From Myxococcales bacterium (GTDB lineage: Bacteria; Myxococcota_A; Polyangia; Polyangiales; Ga0077539), in assembly GCA_016792845.1 (NCBI GenBank), contig JAEUKH010000029.1, positions 124,001 to 188,000 on the forward strand: a stretch of 64,000 bases of DNA, read 5' to 3'. The notes below the pieces were generated by a model, which did no database searches, was not told where the DNA came from, and saw only the letters and a list, made by a program, of their open reading frames with translations. The translations under genes were made by a program, and so were the position numbers. This document shows positions 1-9,006 of the stretch, one piece after another; within the stretch, counting starts at the first letter, position 1; each line of letters opens with the position of its first letter.

Positions 1-720
1 GCCGAGCTGCTGGTGAACGAGAGCGACGCCTCCGGGGCGCACTTCCGTCGGCCCGGGCGCAGCGCCACGGGGCTCGTGCCGCCGGTGAGCAATACCGATG
101 AGGGCATCCTCTCGAACGCGATGTTCGACTTTGATAACGACGGTCGCCTCGACGTCTGGGCCGGGGGCAGCGACTACCCCCGAATGCGCGGCTGGCTCTT
201 TCACCAGAATGAAGACGGGCGCTTCAGCGAAGTGAGCGCCGCCGCGGGCATCGTCCACGCGTGCCCTGTGGGCACCGCCATCGCAGACTTCGACCGCGAC
301 GGCGACCTCGACGTGGTGCTCGCCACGAGCCTCATGCGAACGTGCTCTGCCGAGTGGATGGGGCGCTCGTCGGTCAGGATCTACGAGAACCTCTCAGAAG
401 AGCAGAACTGGCTCCAGGTGCGCCTCGTGGGCCGCGGGGCCGGCGGCGCCAACCGCGCGGGGCTCGGGGCGCGGGTGCGCGTGACCGCCGGAGGTGTCAC
501 CCAAACCCGTGAGATTCAGGGCAATTGGGGCATCGCAGGGGTGGGCGCCGAGCTGGTCGCGCACTTCGGCTTGGGGTCACACTGCGACATCGAGCAGGTC
601 GAGGTGCGATGGCCCGACGCGCAGGGCACCGTCGAGACCTTTCGGGCCGTCAGGGCCAACCATGAGATCGAGCTTCGCCAGGGTGAGCGGCAGGTTCGTT
701 ACGTGACGCCGCGCCCGTGA
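1..720 (+). CDS. ASPIC/UnbV and FG-GAP repeat protein, C-terminal part (5' end outside window)
   Basis: The frame is open from base 1, so the gene begins upstream of the window and only about 239 residues are visible. Two FG-GAP/VCBS-type calcium-loop motifs (DFDNDGRLDV and DFDRDGDLDV) are followed by a C-terminal ASPIC/UnbV domain (about residues 130-235), with the typical GLGARVRV core and a late IEQVEVRWP strand. The family (CRTAC1-like) is usually secreted, forms a beta-propeller and probably takes part in surface or carbohydrate binding. The specific role here is unknown. The stop overlaps the GTG of the methyltransferase by 4 bases, so the two are probably translated from one message. 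Confidence 0.85.
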   Translation, partial: AELLVNESDASGAHFRRPGRSATGLVPPVSNTDEGILSNAMFDFDNDGRLDVWAGGSDYPRMRGWLFHQNEDGRFSEVSAAAGIVHACPVGTAIADFDRDGDLDVVLATSLMRTCSAEWMGRSSVRIYENLSEEQNWLQVRLVGRGAGGANRAGLGARVRVTAGGVTQTREIQGNWGIAGVGAELVAHFGLGSHCDIEQVEVRWPDAQGTVETFRAVRANHEIELRQGERQVRYVTPRP

Positions 721-2072
721 GCGTGCGCCTCGTCTGGGAGCCAGACGCCCCCACCGCAGCGTCGCGCGCGCCGTGGCGTGAAGAGGCGCGCCTCGCGGCG
801 GGCGACGCTTCAACCGAGAACCGATTGTACTTTGGAGACAACCTCTCGGCCCTCGGTGCCCTCGAAGCCGACCCTGGGCAGCGCTTTCGTCTCGTGTACC
901 TCGACCCGCCGTACAACACCGGCGCGGCCTTCGATCACTACGACGACCACCGGGCGCCCGAAGACTGGCTCTCGATGATGATGGCGGTGCTGCGCGCGGT
1001 GAAGCCCTTGCTGCGCGACGACGGCGTGCTGGTGTTGCAGACCGATCGGCACGAGTCGGCGTACGCCAAGGTGCTCTGTGACATGGTCTTCGGCCGCGCC
1101 GCCTATCAGACCACCCTGGCCGTGCGAATGAGCGCAACCAGCGGGTACAAAATCGGTCACAGCGTGTCGAGCGTCGTCAAGAACACCGAGTACCTGCATG
1201 TGTACGCGCCGGGGCGCTTCGTGCTCTGCGCGAGGGCCTTCGAGCTCGCGCCCTACGACGATCACTACAACCTCTTTGTCGAAGGGCTCGGGAGCCTCGG
1301 GGCGCGGGTGGTGCCGCTCCTTGAGGTCGATGATGTTCGCGCGACCTTCGAGGCCGAGGGGCTCCCGCGGCAGAGCCGGAACCTCGCGAAGCTCTATGAA
1401 ACAAAGGCGTTTCGTCGCTGGGTGGCGGCCCACGCGGGGCAGGTCGTGCGGGCGCACACGGCGCCGCTCCCGGCCCAGGCCGAGCACCGCGCGGGGCAGC
1501 TCTTCGCGACCGACGACCCGGCCGACAGGGTGCTCGAACGGCGCTACCGGGGGCAGGGGTACCTCTTGCGTCGCCGCGGGCGTCAGCTCGAACAGCTGAT
1601 CCCCATTGGGTTGAAGCTCAACCCCATCGACGACGACCGTTTCGAGGGCGCCCCGGTGATGACCAACGTCCTCGGCGACTGGTGGGATGGCTTCCACCTC
1701 GACATGGGCAACGTCTCGAAGGAGGGCGAGACGCCCTTCAAGAATGGCAAAAAGCCCGAGCGCTTGCTCTACCGCTTGATGCGCATGTTCACCGACGAGG
1801 GCGACGCCGTGCTCGACCCCTTCGGCGGCTCGGGCACCACCGCCGCGGTGGCCCTCAAAGCCCGACGGCGCTTCGTCTTGATCGAGCAAGGGGCGCAGCT
1901 TGAGACCCACATCGTGCCGCGGCTCGCGCGGGTGGTGGCCGGCGACGACCGCTCGGGGGTCTCGACCCTCGTCGCGGGCCCTCCGGGTGACGGCTTTCGG
2001 GTCTTTGTGCAGGGCCTCGCGCGGGGCGAAAACTGTGCTACAGAGCCCGCCGTTTCGGGGCCATCGCGGTGA
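717..2072 (+). CDS. Site-specific DNA methyltransferase, beta class (N6-adenine/N4-cytosine), orphan
   Basis: The 451-residue protein has the catalytic motif DPPYNTG (about residues 63-69) ahead of the AdoMet-binding motif DPFGGSGTT (about 366-374). That order defines beta-class amino-methyltransferases. The NRLYFGDNL lead-in resembles type III Mod and CcrM-like enzymes. The region between the motifs (about 130-330) would hold the target-recognition domain. It should methylate adenine N6 (or cytosine N4) in a short DNA target. The GTG start lies within the stop of the preceding ASPIC gene (GTGA overlap). No restriction subunit is next to it, so it is either a solitary epigenetic methylase or a remnant of a type III system. 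Confidence 0.88.
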   Translation: MSVRLVWEPDAPTAASRAPWREEARLAAGDASTENRLYFGDNLSALGALEADPGQRFRLVYLDPPYNTGAAFDHYDDHRAPEDWLSMMMAVLRAVKPLLRDDGVLVLQTDRHESAYAKVLCDMVFGRAAYQTTLAVRMSATSGYKIGHSVSSVVKNTEYLHVYAPGRFVLCARAFELAPYDDHYNLFVEGLGSLGARVVPLLEVDDVRATFEAEGLPRQSRNLAKLYETKAFRRWVAAHAGQVVRAHTAPLPAQAEHRAGQLFATDDPADRVLERRYRGQGYLLRRRGRQLEQLIPIGLKLNPIDDDRFEGAPVMTNVLGDWWDGFHLDMGNVSKEGETPFKNGKKPERLLYRLMRMFTDEGDAVLDPFGGSGTTAAVALKARRRFVLIEQGAQLETHIVPRLARVVAGDDRSGVSTLVAGPPGDGFRVFVQGLARGENCATEPAVSGPSR

Positions 2073-2181
2073 TCGTGAGGGCCCGCCGGCTGACTGCCTC
2101 ACGCTGCCCTGAGGGTGCGCTCGACGCGCTATAAACGCAGGCTTTGCTGCCGCACCTGAGGGCCGAAGGTGCCTTCTGATC

Positions 2182-3162
2182 ATGCAAGACGACCAATCCA
2201 ATCTCGCGCGGAGCTTCACCGTCGAAGCCCGCCACGCCCAACAACGCCTCGACAAGGTGCTCGTCGAGCTGATGCCCGAGCTCTCTCGCGCGCGGGTCAA
2301 GGCCCTGCTCGACGAGGGGCAGGTGCGGGTCGACGGGCGACGCTTTCGTAAGGGTGACACGCTGAGCGAGGGGGCGGTGATCACGGTGTCGGGGGCGCTC
2401 CCGCCGCGTGATTTTAGCCCTGAGGGTGCCGACCCGGCGCAGGCCGCGGCGCTCCTCTGCCGCTACCTCGACGCCTCGCTCGCGGTGGTCGAGAAGCCCG
2501 CGGCGATGCCGTGCCACCCGCTGCGCCCCGACGAGCAGGGCACCTTGGCCAACCTGCTCGTGACGCGCTTCCCCGAGTGTCGCACGGTGGGCTTTCACCA
2601 GCGCGAGCCGGGGCTCTTGCACCGCCTCGACACTGACACCTCGGGCCTCGTGGTGGTGGCCCGCACCGCCGCGGCCTTCGAGGCGCTCCGGGCCGCGAGC
2701 ACCGCGGGCAAGGTTCACAAGCGTTACCTCGCGCTGGTCGAGGGCCGGGTGAGCGGCGAGGGCTCGGTCGACCTGCCCCTCGTGCCGCACCGCAAAGACC
2801 CCAAGCGTGTCGAGGTGGTGAGCGAGCATGTGCGCCTCAGGGCCGGCACCAAGACGCACCCCGCGCTCACCCAGTACCGCGTGGCCCGGGCCCTCGGCGA
2901 TTTCACCTTGCTCGAAGTCGAGGTCGAGCGGGCCTTTCGGCACCAGGTGCGGGCCCACCTCGCCCACATCGGCCACGCCCTCGTCGGCGATACGCTCTAC
3001 CGCGGGCCCTCGCTCCCCGCGGGGCTCGGGGTGAGCCTCGAACGGCACTTTCTCCACGCGAGCGAGGTCATGCTCCCTCACCCCGAGACCGGCGTCGAGG
3101 TGCGCGTGACCTCGCCCTTGCCCGACGACCTCGCGGCGGTGGTCGCGGCGCTGAAGAAGTAG
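2182..3162 (+). CDS. RluA/RluD-family RNA pseudouridine synthase
   Basis: The 326-residue protein has an N-terminal S4 RNA-binding domain (about residues 15-75) and a pseudouridine synthase domain with the family signature HRLDTDTSG. The catalytic Asp is residue 150. It isomerises uridine to pseudouridine in rRNA or tRNA. The length and the S4 domain fit RluD/RluC better than the short RluA, but the exact target cannot be assigned. The first ATG after a 109-base gap was chosen. It stands alone in orientation between the methyltransferase and the histidine kinase. Confidence 0.92.
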   Translation: MQDDQSNLARSFTVEARHAQQRLDKVLVELMPELSRARVKALLDEGQVRVDGRRFRKGDTLSEGAVITVSGALPPRDFSPEGADPAQAAALLCRYLDASLAVVEKPAAMPCHPLRPDEQGTLANLLVTRFPECRTVGFHQREPGLLHRLDTDTSGLVVVARTAAAFEALRAASTAGKVHKRYLALVEGRVSGEGSVDLPLVPHRKDPKRVEVVSEHVRLRAGTKTHPALTQYRVARALGDFTLLEVEVERAFRHQVRAHLAHIGHALVGDTLYRGPSLPAGLGVSLERHFLHASEVMLPHPETGVEVRVTSPLPDDLAAVVAALKK

Positions 3163-3232
3163 GGCCGCATCGTGGGGCCTGCGCAATGTCTTGCTTGCAG
3201 TGGGGCCGCGTGATCGGTGACACTCCGGCTTG

Positions 3233-4285
3233 ATGGGTGCCATCGACCCCTCAGAGGCTCCTGACCCTGCGGTGTTACGCGGGGTCGACGGGGCCGTCCA
3301 TGAAGCGCAGAATGCCCTCGCGTGTGCGCGGGGCTGGGCCGACCTCGCGCGGCGTTCGGGCGACGCGTTGCTGCAACAGCGCGCCCTCGACGCGATCGCG
3401 CCGGCCCTGGCCCGGGCGGGTCGCATCCTCGGGGGGCTTGTGGCGCCGGTCGAGTCGACCACCTCGCGGGTCGACGTCTCGGCGGTGCTCGACGAGGTGG
3501 TGGCGCTGGTCGAGGCCATCGCGCACCGCCAAGGGGTGGCGGTCGAGCGCGAGGGCGACCACTTTCCGTGTCTGTGCGAGGGCGACCCTGACGCGGTGGC
3601 GCAGGTCTTGACCAACGTCACGTTGAACGCCGTGCAAGCGACGGTGAACGCCGCCCAACGCGGCGCGGGCGTGGGCGCCGTGGTGCTGGGGTTGAGCGTC
3701 CTCGACGAGGTGGCCGAGCTGAGCGTCCGTGACGCCGCGGGGGGCTTCGCGACGGCGCCGCGCCGAGAGGGTTCGCGCGACAGCGAGCCCGGGCAGGGTC
3801 GCGGTCTCGGCCTCGCCGTCAGCCGCGCCCTCGCCGCGCAGATGAACGCCGAGTTTCGCCTCCAAGAGGCCGCGCGCGGCGTCGTGGCGACCTTGACCCT
3901 TCAGCGCTCGACCTCGCTCCTCTCGACGCGCCCCACACAGAGCCTCAGCACCGGCGGCACCGTGCTCGTGGTCGACGACGACGCCGCCATCGCCGAGATG
4001 CTCTCGGTGGCCTTGCCGTTGCGCGGCCTCGCGGTGCGCGTCGCCACCGACATCGAAGACGCCGAGGCGGTGCTCTCGCGCGAGCTCGTACGCGCCGCGG
4101 TGGTCGACCTGAAGCTCGGCGCTCACGACGGCGCTTCGTTTGTGCGAGATTCGCGCGAGCGGTATCCGAATGTTCGCTGGGTGTTGGTGTCAGGGGCGGC
4201 GATCGAGGTCGAGGCTCAGGCCCTGGCCGATGCGGTGTTGCGCAAGCCCTTCGCGCTCGACGATCTGGTGCGGGCCCTCGGCTGA
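3233..4285 (+). CDS. Hybrid sensor histidine kinase with C-terminal receiver domain
   Basis: This is a soluble 350-residue protein with no membrane segment. A dimerisation/phosphoacceptor helix contains HEAQNAL (His about 23). The ATPase domain follows, with an N-box (LTNVTLNAVQA), a degenerate G1 box (RDAAGGF in place of D-x-G-x-G) and a G2 box GRGLGLAVSRAL. The C-terminal receiver (about 240-350) keeps the acidic pair in VVDDD, the phospho-acceptor Asp in VVDLKLG, the Ser in VLVSG and the Lys in LRKPF. It probably phosphorylates its own or another receiver. No input domain or DNA-binding output is visible. ATG at 3233 was preferred over the TTG one codon upstream. Confidence 0.87.
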   Translation: MGAIDPSEAPDPAVLRGVDGAVHEAQNALACARGWADLARRSGDALLQQRALDAIAPALARAGRILGGLVAPVESTTSRVDVSAVLDEVVALVEAIAHRQGVAVEREGDHFPCLCEGDPDAVAQVLTNVTLNAVQATVNAAQRGAGVGAVVLGLSVLDEVAELSVRDAAGGFATAPRREGSRDSEPGQGRGLGLAVSRALAAQMNAEFRLQEAARGVVATLTLQRSTSLLSTRPTQSLSTGGTVLVVDDDAAIAEMLSVALPLRGLAVRVATDIEDAEAVLSRELVRAAVVDLKLGAHDGASFVRDSRERYPNVRWVLVSGAAIEVEAQALADAVLRKPFALDDLVRALG

Positions 4286-4341
4286 GGGCGGGCGCGTCGG
4301 CCCTTCTCTCGCGAGGGGGTCTGGCTCTACTCTCGGCGGCC

Positions 4342-5586
4342 ATGAGCCACGCCTATGAGCCCGCACGCGTCGTCGCCCTCCTTCGCACCCTCGCCGAGCG
4401 CACAGGCGGCCCCGAAGGCAGCCGCCGCCTCGCGTGGACGCCCGAGTGGCTCAAGGCCCGCGCGCTCTTGCGCGAGAGCGTCGCGGGGCTCCCTGTGACC
4501 GTGAGCGAAGACGAGGCCGGCAACCTCTGGGTGGTGCTCGCGGGCGACTCGCCCCGCACCCTCGTCGTGGGGAGCCACCTCGACAGCGTGCCCAAAGGCG
4601 GTTGGCTCGACGGGGCCCTCGGGGTGATGGCCGGGGTCGAGCTCCTCAGGGCCTACGCGCAGGGCCCGCGCCCGCCGATCACCCTCGCGCTGGTCGATTG
4701 GGCCGACGAAGAGGGCGCCCGCTTCGGCCGCAGCTTGTTCGGCTCTGCCGCGTGCGTGGGCACCCTCGACCTCGACACCCTCCGCGGGCTCGCAGACAAA
4801 GAGGGCCAGAAGCTCCCCGAGGTGCTCAAGGGCTATGGGGTCGAGCTCGACCGGCTTGAGGGCGCGCGGGCTCGCATGAGAGACGTCGCGGCCTACGCCG
4901 AGGTTCACATCGAGCAGGGGCCCGTTCTAGAGTCGATGGGCAAGGGCATCTGCACCGTCACGGGCACCAAGGGCATCGAGCGCGAGCGGCTTGTGTTCCG
5001 CGGCCAGGCGGCCCACGCGGGCACGATGCCGATGCCCATGCGGCGCGACTCGTTTCGGGCGGCGGCCCGCTTCGCCCTCGAAGTGGCCGAAATCGGCGCG
5101 CGGCACGAGGGCGTCACCACCGTCGGGCACGCCCAGTGCTGGCCCGGAGTCGTGACCGCCGTCGCGGGCGAGACGCGCATCACCCTCGACATGCGCCACA
5201 TCGACGCAACACACCTCGCGGCCATGTTCGCCGAGGCCCAAGACGCCGCCGCCCGCGCCGCCGCCGCCGAGGGCTGCACGGTGACCTGGGAGCACATCTT
5301 TCGCATCCCGCCGATGCCTTTTCACCCTTTGCTCCTCGACGCGGCTCGGCAGAGCGTGCGCGAGGTCGAGGGGCACGACGTTGCGCTGCCGAGCGGCGCC
5401 TTGCACGACGCCAGCGAGATGGCGCGCCAGGTGCCTACGGTGATGATCTTCTCGTCGTCGATCGGCGGCCTCAGCCACACCCGAGAAGAAGACACCCCCG
5501 AGGCGCACCTCTGCATGGCCGCCGACGCGTTCTACCGCACCTGCGCGCGCATCGTGACCCTCGTCGCCGACGGCGCCCTCGCCTGA
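4342..5586 (+). CDS. M20-family amidohydrolase (allantoate amidohydrolase / N-carbamoyl-L-amino-acid hydrolase type)
   Basis: The 414-residue protein is a typical length for the AllC/HyuC subgroup of metal-dependent M20 hydrolases. Metal-site motifs appear in order: GSHLDSVPKGG (His 79), WLDGALGV (Asp 90), DEEGARFG (Glu pair near 124), HIEQGP (His 190) and LHDASEM (His 355). The lid domain has GQAAHAGTMPM, characteristic of carbamoylases. It hydrolyses an N-carbamoyl or ureido group, releasing ammonia and CO2. Whether the substrate is allantoate or a carbamoyl amino acid cannot be told, because no purine or hydantoin genes are nearby. It is probably cytoplasmic. Confidence 0.88.
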   Translation: MSHAYEPARVVALLRTLAERTGGPEGSRRLAWTPEWLKARALLRESVAGLPVTVSEDEAGNLWVVLAGDSPRTLVVGSHLDSVPKGGWLDGALGVMAGVELLRAYAQGPRPPITLALVDWADEEGARFGRSLFGSAACVGTLDLDTLRGLADKEGQKLPEVLKGYGVELDRLEGARARMRDVAAYAEVHIEQGPVLESMGKGICTVTGTKGIERERLVFRGQAAHAGTMPMPMRRDSFRAAARFALEVAEIGARHEGVTTVGHAQCWPGVVTAVAGETRITLDMRHIDATHLAAMFAEAQDAAARAAAAEGCTVTWEHIFRIPPMPFHPLLLDAARQSVREVEGHDVALPSGALHDASEMARQVPTVMIFSSSIGGLSHTREEDTPEAHLCMAADAFYRTCARIVTLVADGALA

Positions 5587-5608
5587 CGCGACGCGCGGGC
5601 CCTGAGCC

Positions 5609-7096
5609 TCAGTCGGGCACCGTCGCCAAGGCCGACTCGGCGGGCTCGGGGCGAGGGCCAGGGCCCTTCGAGGGCGGGCCGCTGCGGGGCTTGTAGAGCA
5701 TCGCCCAAAGGGTGGCCATCGCCAAGACGAAGAGGCCCAACGCGGCGAGGGCGCGGCGCTGGGCGCGGGCCTTGATGACCTCGTCTTGGGCCACCCGGGC
5801 GAGCTGGGCGCGGGCGCGGGTGTTGTTCGGGTCGACCCGCAAGACCGCGCGGTAGAGCTCGGGCTCGGCGACCCCGCGGGCCAGGGCGCGCTCGGCCTCG
5901 ATGTACAAGATCGCGCCGCGGATGGTCACCGCGTGGGGGCCCTCGGGCGCCACCCAAAGCGCGAGGCGCCACACCGACTCCGCGCGGGCGGCGTCGGTCT
6001 GTTCGAGCGATTGGGCGAAGCGCATGAGGGGCTCGACCATCTCGGCGCGGCGCGCGAAATCAGGGTGCCGCGCGAGCACCCAACGGAAGCCCGTCACCAT
6101 GTCGTCGCCGCGCCCCTCGCGGCCCGCGGTGACGCCCTGATCGAAGCGCGACAGCACCTCGGCCTCGCGGCGACGGTCGTACGCGGCGTAGAGCTCGCGG
6201 GCGACGCGCTCCCACCCCCAGCTCGGGTCGGCGTCGTGGCCCTCGTAGATCTCGTACGCCTCGCGGAGGGCGTGGATGGCGTCGCGGCCGTACTGCTGCA
6301 CCGCCTCGCGCGCGCCCTCACGCACCTGGGTGCGGTCGTTGTTGACGAAGCTGATCACCACCCGCATCGCGTCGGCCTGGCGCATCACGCCGTACGCGCG
6401 CAACACCTCGGCCAAGAGCGCGTTGTCTCGGAGCTGCACCGTCTGCCCAGGCGTCACCCGACGCAGCGCCTCGCGGAGCTGGGTCATGAAGATTCGCATG
6501 AGCTCGGTGGGCCGTCGGTACTCGATGATGCCGGGCAAGACGTAGTCGCGCGCGCTGCTCCGCACGATGCGCCCGACCTCTTGGCGAAAGAGCGCGTTGT
6601 GCGCGCCCGCGAAGACGATCAGCGCGCGCCCCGCGTCGGCCGAGGCGAGGGCGCCGAGCCCCCGCGCGAGCACCACCCGCTCGATGGCCCAATCGAGGTC
6701 GTGGCTCCGCGGCGCGTTCACCATCAGCGTCAAAAGGTCGTAGTCGGCGTTGGGGCGCGCGTCGGTGACCGTGCGGATGAGCCGAATGATCTTGAGCCTG
6801 AGCTGTTCGAGGTCGACCCGGGTGGGCGCCAGGAGGCGCTGCCGGGCCGCGGCGATGTCGCTCACTTCGAGCCCCGCGATGAGCTCGTCGGCCACGGCGC
6901 GGCGCGCCTCGGGGGTGCCGTCGGTGAGGCGACCCAAGAGCCCGTCGAGCTCGCGGTCGTCGCGGGCCTCTGCCGCAGCGGTGGGCTGCGCCGCGGCCGC
7001 GCGGGGCGCCCCGAGGGAGAGCCCGAACGCGAGCAAAGAGCTTGAAATTACTCGGTAATTCGGAAGTCGGTAAAGTCGCCGGTGTACGATCGCCAT
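5609..7096 (-). CDS. Exported, C-terminally membrane-anchored helical-repeat protein, function unknown
   Basis: The 495-residue protein starts at an ATG inside the 3' end of acyP (49-base overlap). That start is chosen because GGAGA lies 5 bases upstream and because it gives a proper signal peptide: a basic n-region (HRRLYR), a hydrophobic stretch (about residues 16-29) and an Ala-rich cleavage region. The mature part is alpha-helical, Arg/Ala-rich and looks HEAT/TPR-like. One transmembrane helix (ALGLFVLAMATLWAMLY) near the C-terminus is followed by a Pro-rich tail. The fold would place the repeats in the periplasm. The family is not recognised and may be lineage-specific. Confidence 0.7.
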   Translation of the reverse strand: MAIVHRRLYRLPNYRVISSSLLAFGLSLGAPRAAAAQPTAAAEARDDRELDGLLGRLTDGTPEARRAVADELIAGLEVSDIAAARQRLLAPTRVDLEQLRLKIIRLIRTVTDARPNADYDLLTLMVNAPRSHDLDWAIERVVLARGLGALASADAGRALIVFAGAHNALFRQEVGRIVRSSARDYVLPGIIEYRRPTELMRIFMTQLREALRRVTPGQTVQLRDNALLAEVLRAYGVMRQADAMRVVISFVNNDRTQVREGAREAVQQYGRDAIHALREAYEIYEGHDADPSWGWERVARELYAAYDRRREAEVLSRFDQGVTAGREGRGDDMVTGFRWVLARHPDFARRAEMVEPLMRFAQSLEQTDAARAESVWRLALWVAPEGPHAVTIRGAILYIEAERALARGVAEPELYRAVLRVDPNNTRARAQLARVAQDEVIKARAQRRALAALGLFVLAMATLWAMLYKPRSGPPSKGPGPRPEPAESALATVPD

Positions 7097-7320
7097 CGGG
7101 TCTCCACTCGATCGACGCGGGCCGAGCTTGGGCCTCGCTGCACCCACCCCACAAAGTCTCGCAGGGTGTCATCGTCGCCCTCGGCGACCACCTCGACGCT
7201 GCCATCTGGGCGATTGCGGACCCACCCGGTCAACGCCAGCCTGCGCGCCTCGCGCTGCGTGGTGGCCCGAAAGAACACCCCTTGCACGCGACCCATGACC
7301 ACACAATGCACCTGCTTCAC
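7048..7320 (-). CDS. acyP: Acylphosphatase
   Basis: The 90-residue protein is the full length for the family. The phosphate-binding loop GRVQGVFFRATT holds the catalytic Arg, and GWVRNRPDGSVEV carries the catalytic Asn. It hydrolyses acyl phosphates such as acetyl phosphate or carbamoyl phosphate in the cytoplasm. Its 3' end overlaps the start of the downstream anchored repeat protein, so the two are probably cotranscribed. A 68-base gap separates it from the amine oxidase gene upstream. Confidence 0.93.
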   Translation of the reverse strand: MKQVHCVVMGRVQGVFFRATTQREARRLALTGWVRNRPDGSVEVVAEGDDDTLRDFVGWVQRGPSSARVDRVETRWRSYTGDFTDFRITE

Positions 7321-7388
7321 GGCTCGATCACCCTGCTGGGCCGGTCGCTAGCACCCTCGCGCCGAGGTGGCAAATTTCTGTCAACCGC

Positions 7389-8999
7389 TCAGCGCGGGCC
7401 CGCGACGCCGAGGCTCTCAAGCGCCTCTCGCGCCGCGCGCTCGCCCGACTCGACGGCCCCGTTGAGGTAGCCCGGAGACACCGTACTCGTGTGCTCTCCG
7501 GCGAAGAAGAGGCCCCCCACCGGCGCCGCTTCGAGGCCCCCGAGGCGGCAGTAATCGCCCGGGCCGTAGCACGCGTAGCTGCCCTCGAACCAACGCGCGG
7601 TAGGCCAGTGCATCCGCGCGGCGCGGTTCAAGAAGGCCTCGGCGGTGCCTTCAAAGATCAGGTCGAGGGCGTCGGCGAAGCGGCGGCCTTGGGCCTCGGG
7701 GTTGCTCTCTCCGACCGCGACGCCGAGGCGCCCGCCCGAGAAGGCCGTCATGATGGCGGTGTCGCCGCCGAAGCCGCGCGAGGAGTCCCAGCTCTCGTGG
7801 TAGACGCCGCTGTCTGAGAAGGTGGTGCCCGAGGCGTTGCGCTGCTGCCAGGGGCGGTTGCGCACGGCGATCATCACCTTGGCGTTGGTGCCATAGCTGA
7901 GCTCGTCGATGACCCGGCGCTTGAGCGGCGGCAGCGCGACCCCGAGGCGACACCGACGCAGCTGGTGAAAGGGCAGCGCGACGATGACCCGGTCGAACTG
8001 CCGCGCCACGCCGCTGCCCGAGCGATCGAAGCTGAGGGTGTACCGGGCGCCGTCGTGGTCGAGGGCGACCAGGGCGTGGTCGAGCGAGACCCGCGGCCCG
8101 AGGCGCTCGGCGATGCGACGGGCGATGGCGTCGCTGCCCTCGCGCACCACGAAGCGCTCGTCGCTGTCGCCGTAGAGCCGCAGGTGTCGGGTGTCGCGGC
8201 CGATGGTGTAGAGAAACCCGAGGGCGCTCTGGGCGTTCAAATCGCGGCCGAGCTCGCTCGTGAACGCGACGTCGAGGAGCGCGCGGAGCGGCCCCGTGCG
8301 GAGCCCGTTTCGGTCGAGCCAGGCCGCGGTCGAGAGGGCGTCGAGCGACTCGGCCGCGGGGTTGTGATGGCGCTGGCTCACGAGCCCCGGGCCGAGGCGC
8401 TCGAGGTCGCGGTCGATCAGCGCGGCGATGGGCCGAAACTGCTCGATGATCTGCGCCTCGGTGTAGTGAACGCCGCCCATGAAATAGCGCTCGGGCTCGC
8501 GCCCCGCGGTGGCCGCGTGCACGTCGACGAGGTTCAGGCCCAACGCGTTGATCACACGCTGAATTTCGACGTGCCGCGTGTCGATGAGCTCGCCCCCGAG
8601 CTCGCACTTCAGCGGAAAGTGCTGGTGCAGCGTGAACGCCCGCCCCCCGACGCGGCTGTTGGCGTCAAAGAGCTCGACCCGCACCCCCGCCGACTGGAGC
8701 CGCCAAGCCGCCACCGAGCCCGCGAGCCCGGCCCCCACCACCGCCACCCTCGGGCCCCCGCGGCCCTCGTTGGGCGCCGCGTTGGAGACCGTGTCGGCGC
8801 CCCCGCGAGGGCCCACGCCGCAGGCCCCGAGGCCCGCCCCGAGGGCGCCCTGCAAGACCGCGCGACGGCTGAGCGACGACGCCGCGCGAGGCTCCCCCGA
8901 GGCGCGACCGCGCGCGGGGCGCGGGGCAGACCCGGCGGGCGAAGGGGCGGCGCGACGGAGGGCGCCGACGAGGCGTGCGAAGAGGGGGCTCCGAGCCAT
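7389..8999 (-). CDS. Tat-exported flavin-dependent amine oxidase, probable lipoprotein
   Basis: The 536-residue protein begins with a long basic leader and a twin-arginine motif (SRRAVLQ) followed by a hydrophobic stretch ending in GLGAC, which suggests Tat export and possibly lipidation. An FAD-binding Rossmann motif VAVVGAGLAG is followed by the amine-oxidase signature with RVGGRA. The C-terminal FAD site GGLFFAGEHTS and GYLNGAVESG are both present. The family oxidises amines or L-amino acids to imines, releasing H2O2. Export after cofactor loading fits the Tat signal. It starts 7 bases after the VanY-like gene, so the two are probably in one operon. Confidence 0.88.
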   Translation of the reverse strand: MARSPLFARLVGALRRAAPSPAGSAPRPARGRASGEPRAASSLSRRAVLQGALGAGLGACGVGPRGGADTVSNAAPNEGRGGPRVAVVGAGLAGSVAAWRLQSAGVRVELFDANSRVGGRAFTLHQHFPLKCELGGELIDTRHVEIQRVINALGLNLVDVHAATAGREPERYFMGGVHYTEAQIIEQFRPIAALIDRDLERLGPGLVSQRHHNPAAESLDALSTAAWLDRNGLRTGPLRALLDVAFTSELGRDLNAQSALGFLYTIGRDTRHLRLYGDSDERFVVREGSDAIARRIAERLGPRVSLDHALVALDHDGARYTLSFDRSGSGVARQFDRVIVALPFHQLRRCRLGVALPPLKRRVIDELSYGTNAKVMIAVRNRPWQQRNASGTTFSDSGVYHESWDSSRGFGGDTAIMTAFSGGRLGVAVGESNPEAQGRRFADALDLIFEGTAEAFLNRAARMHWPTARWFEGSYACYGPGDYCRLGGLEAAPVGGLFFAGEHTSTVSPGYLNGAVESGERAAREALESLGVAGPR

Positions 9000-9006
9000 C
9001 AGCGCG

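Noticed and set aside
810-3621. Two long leftward open frames opposite the methyltransferase and RluA genes
   Set aside because: Very high G+C creates long open antisense frames. They lack ribosome binding sites and recognisable motifs, whereas the rightward genes have clear motifs.
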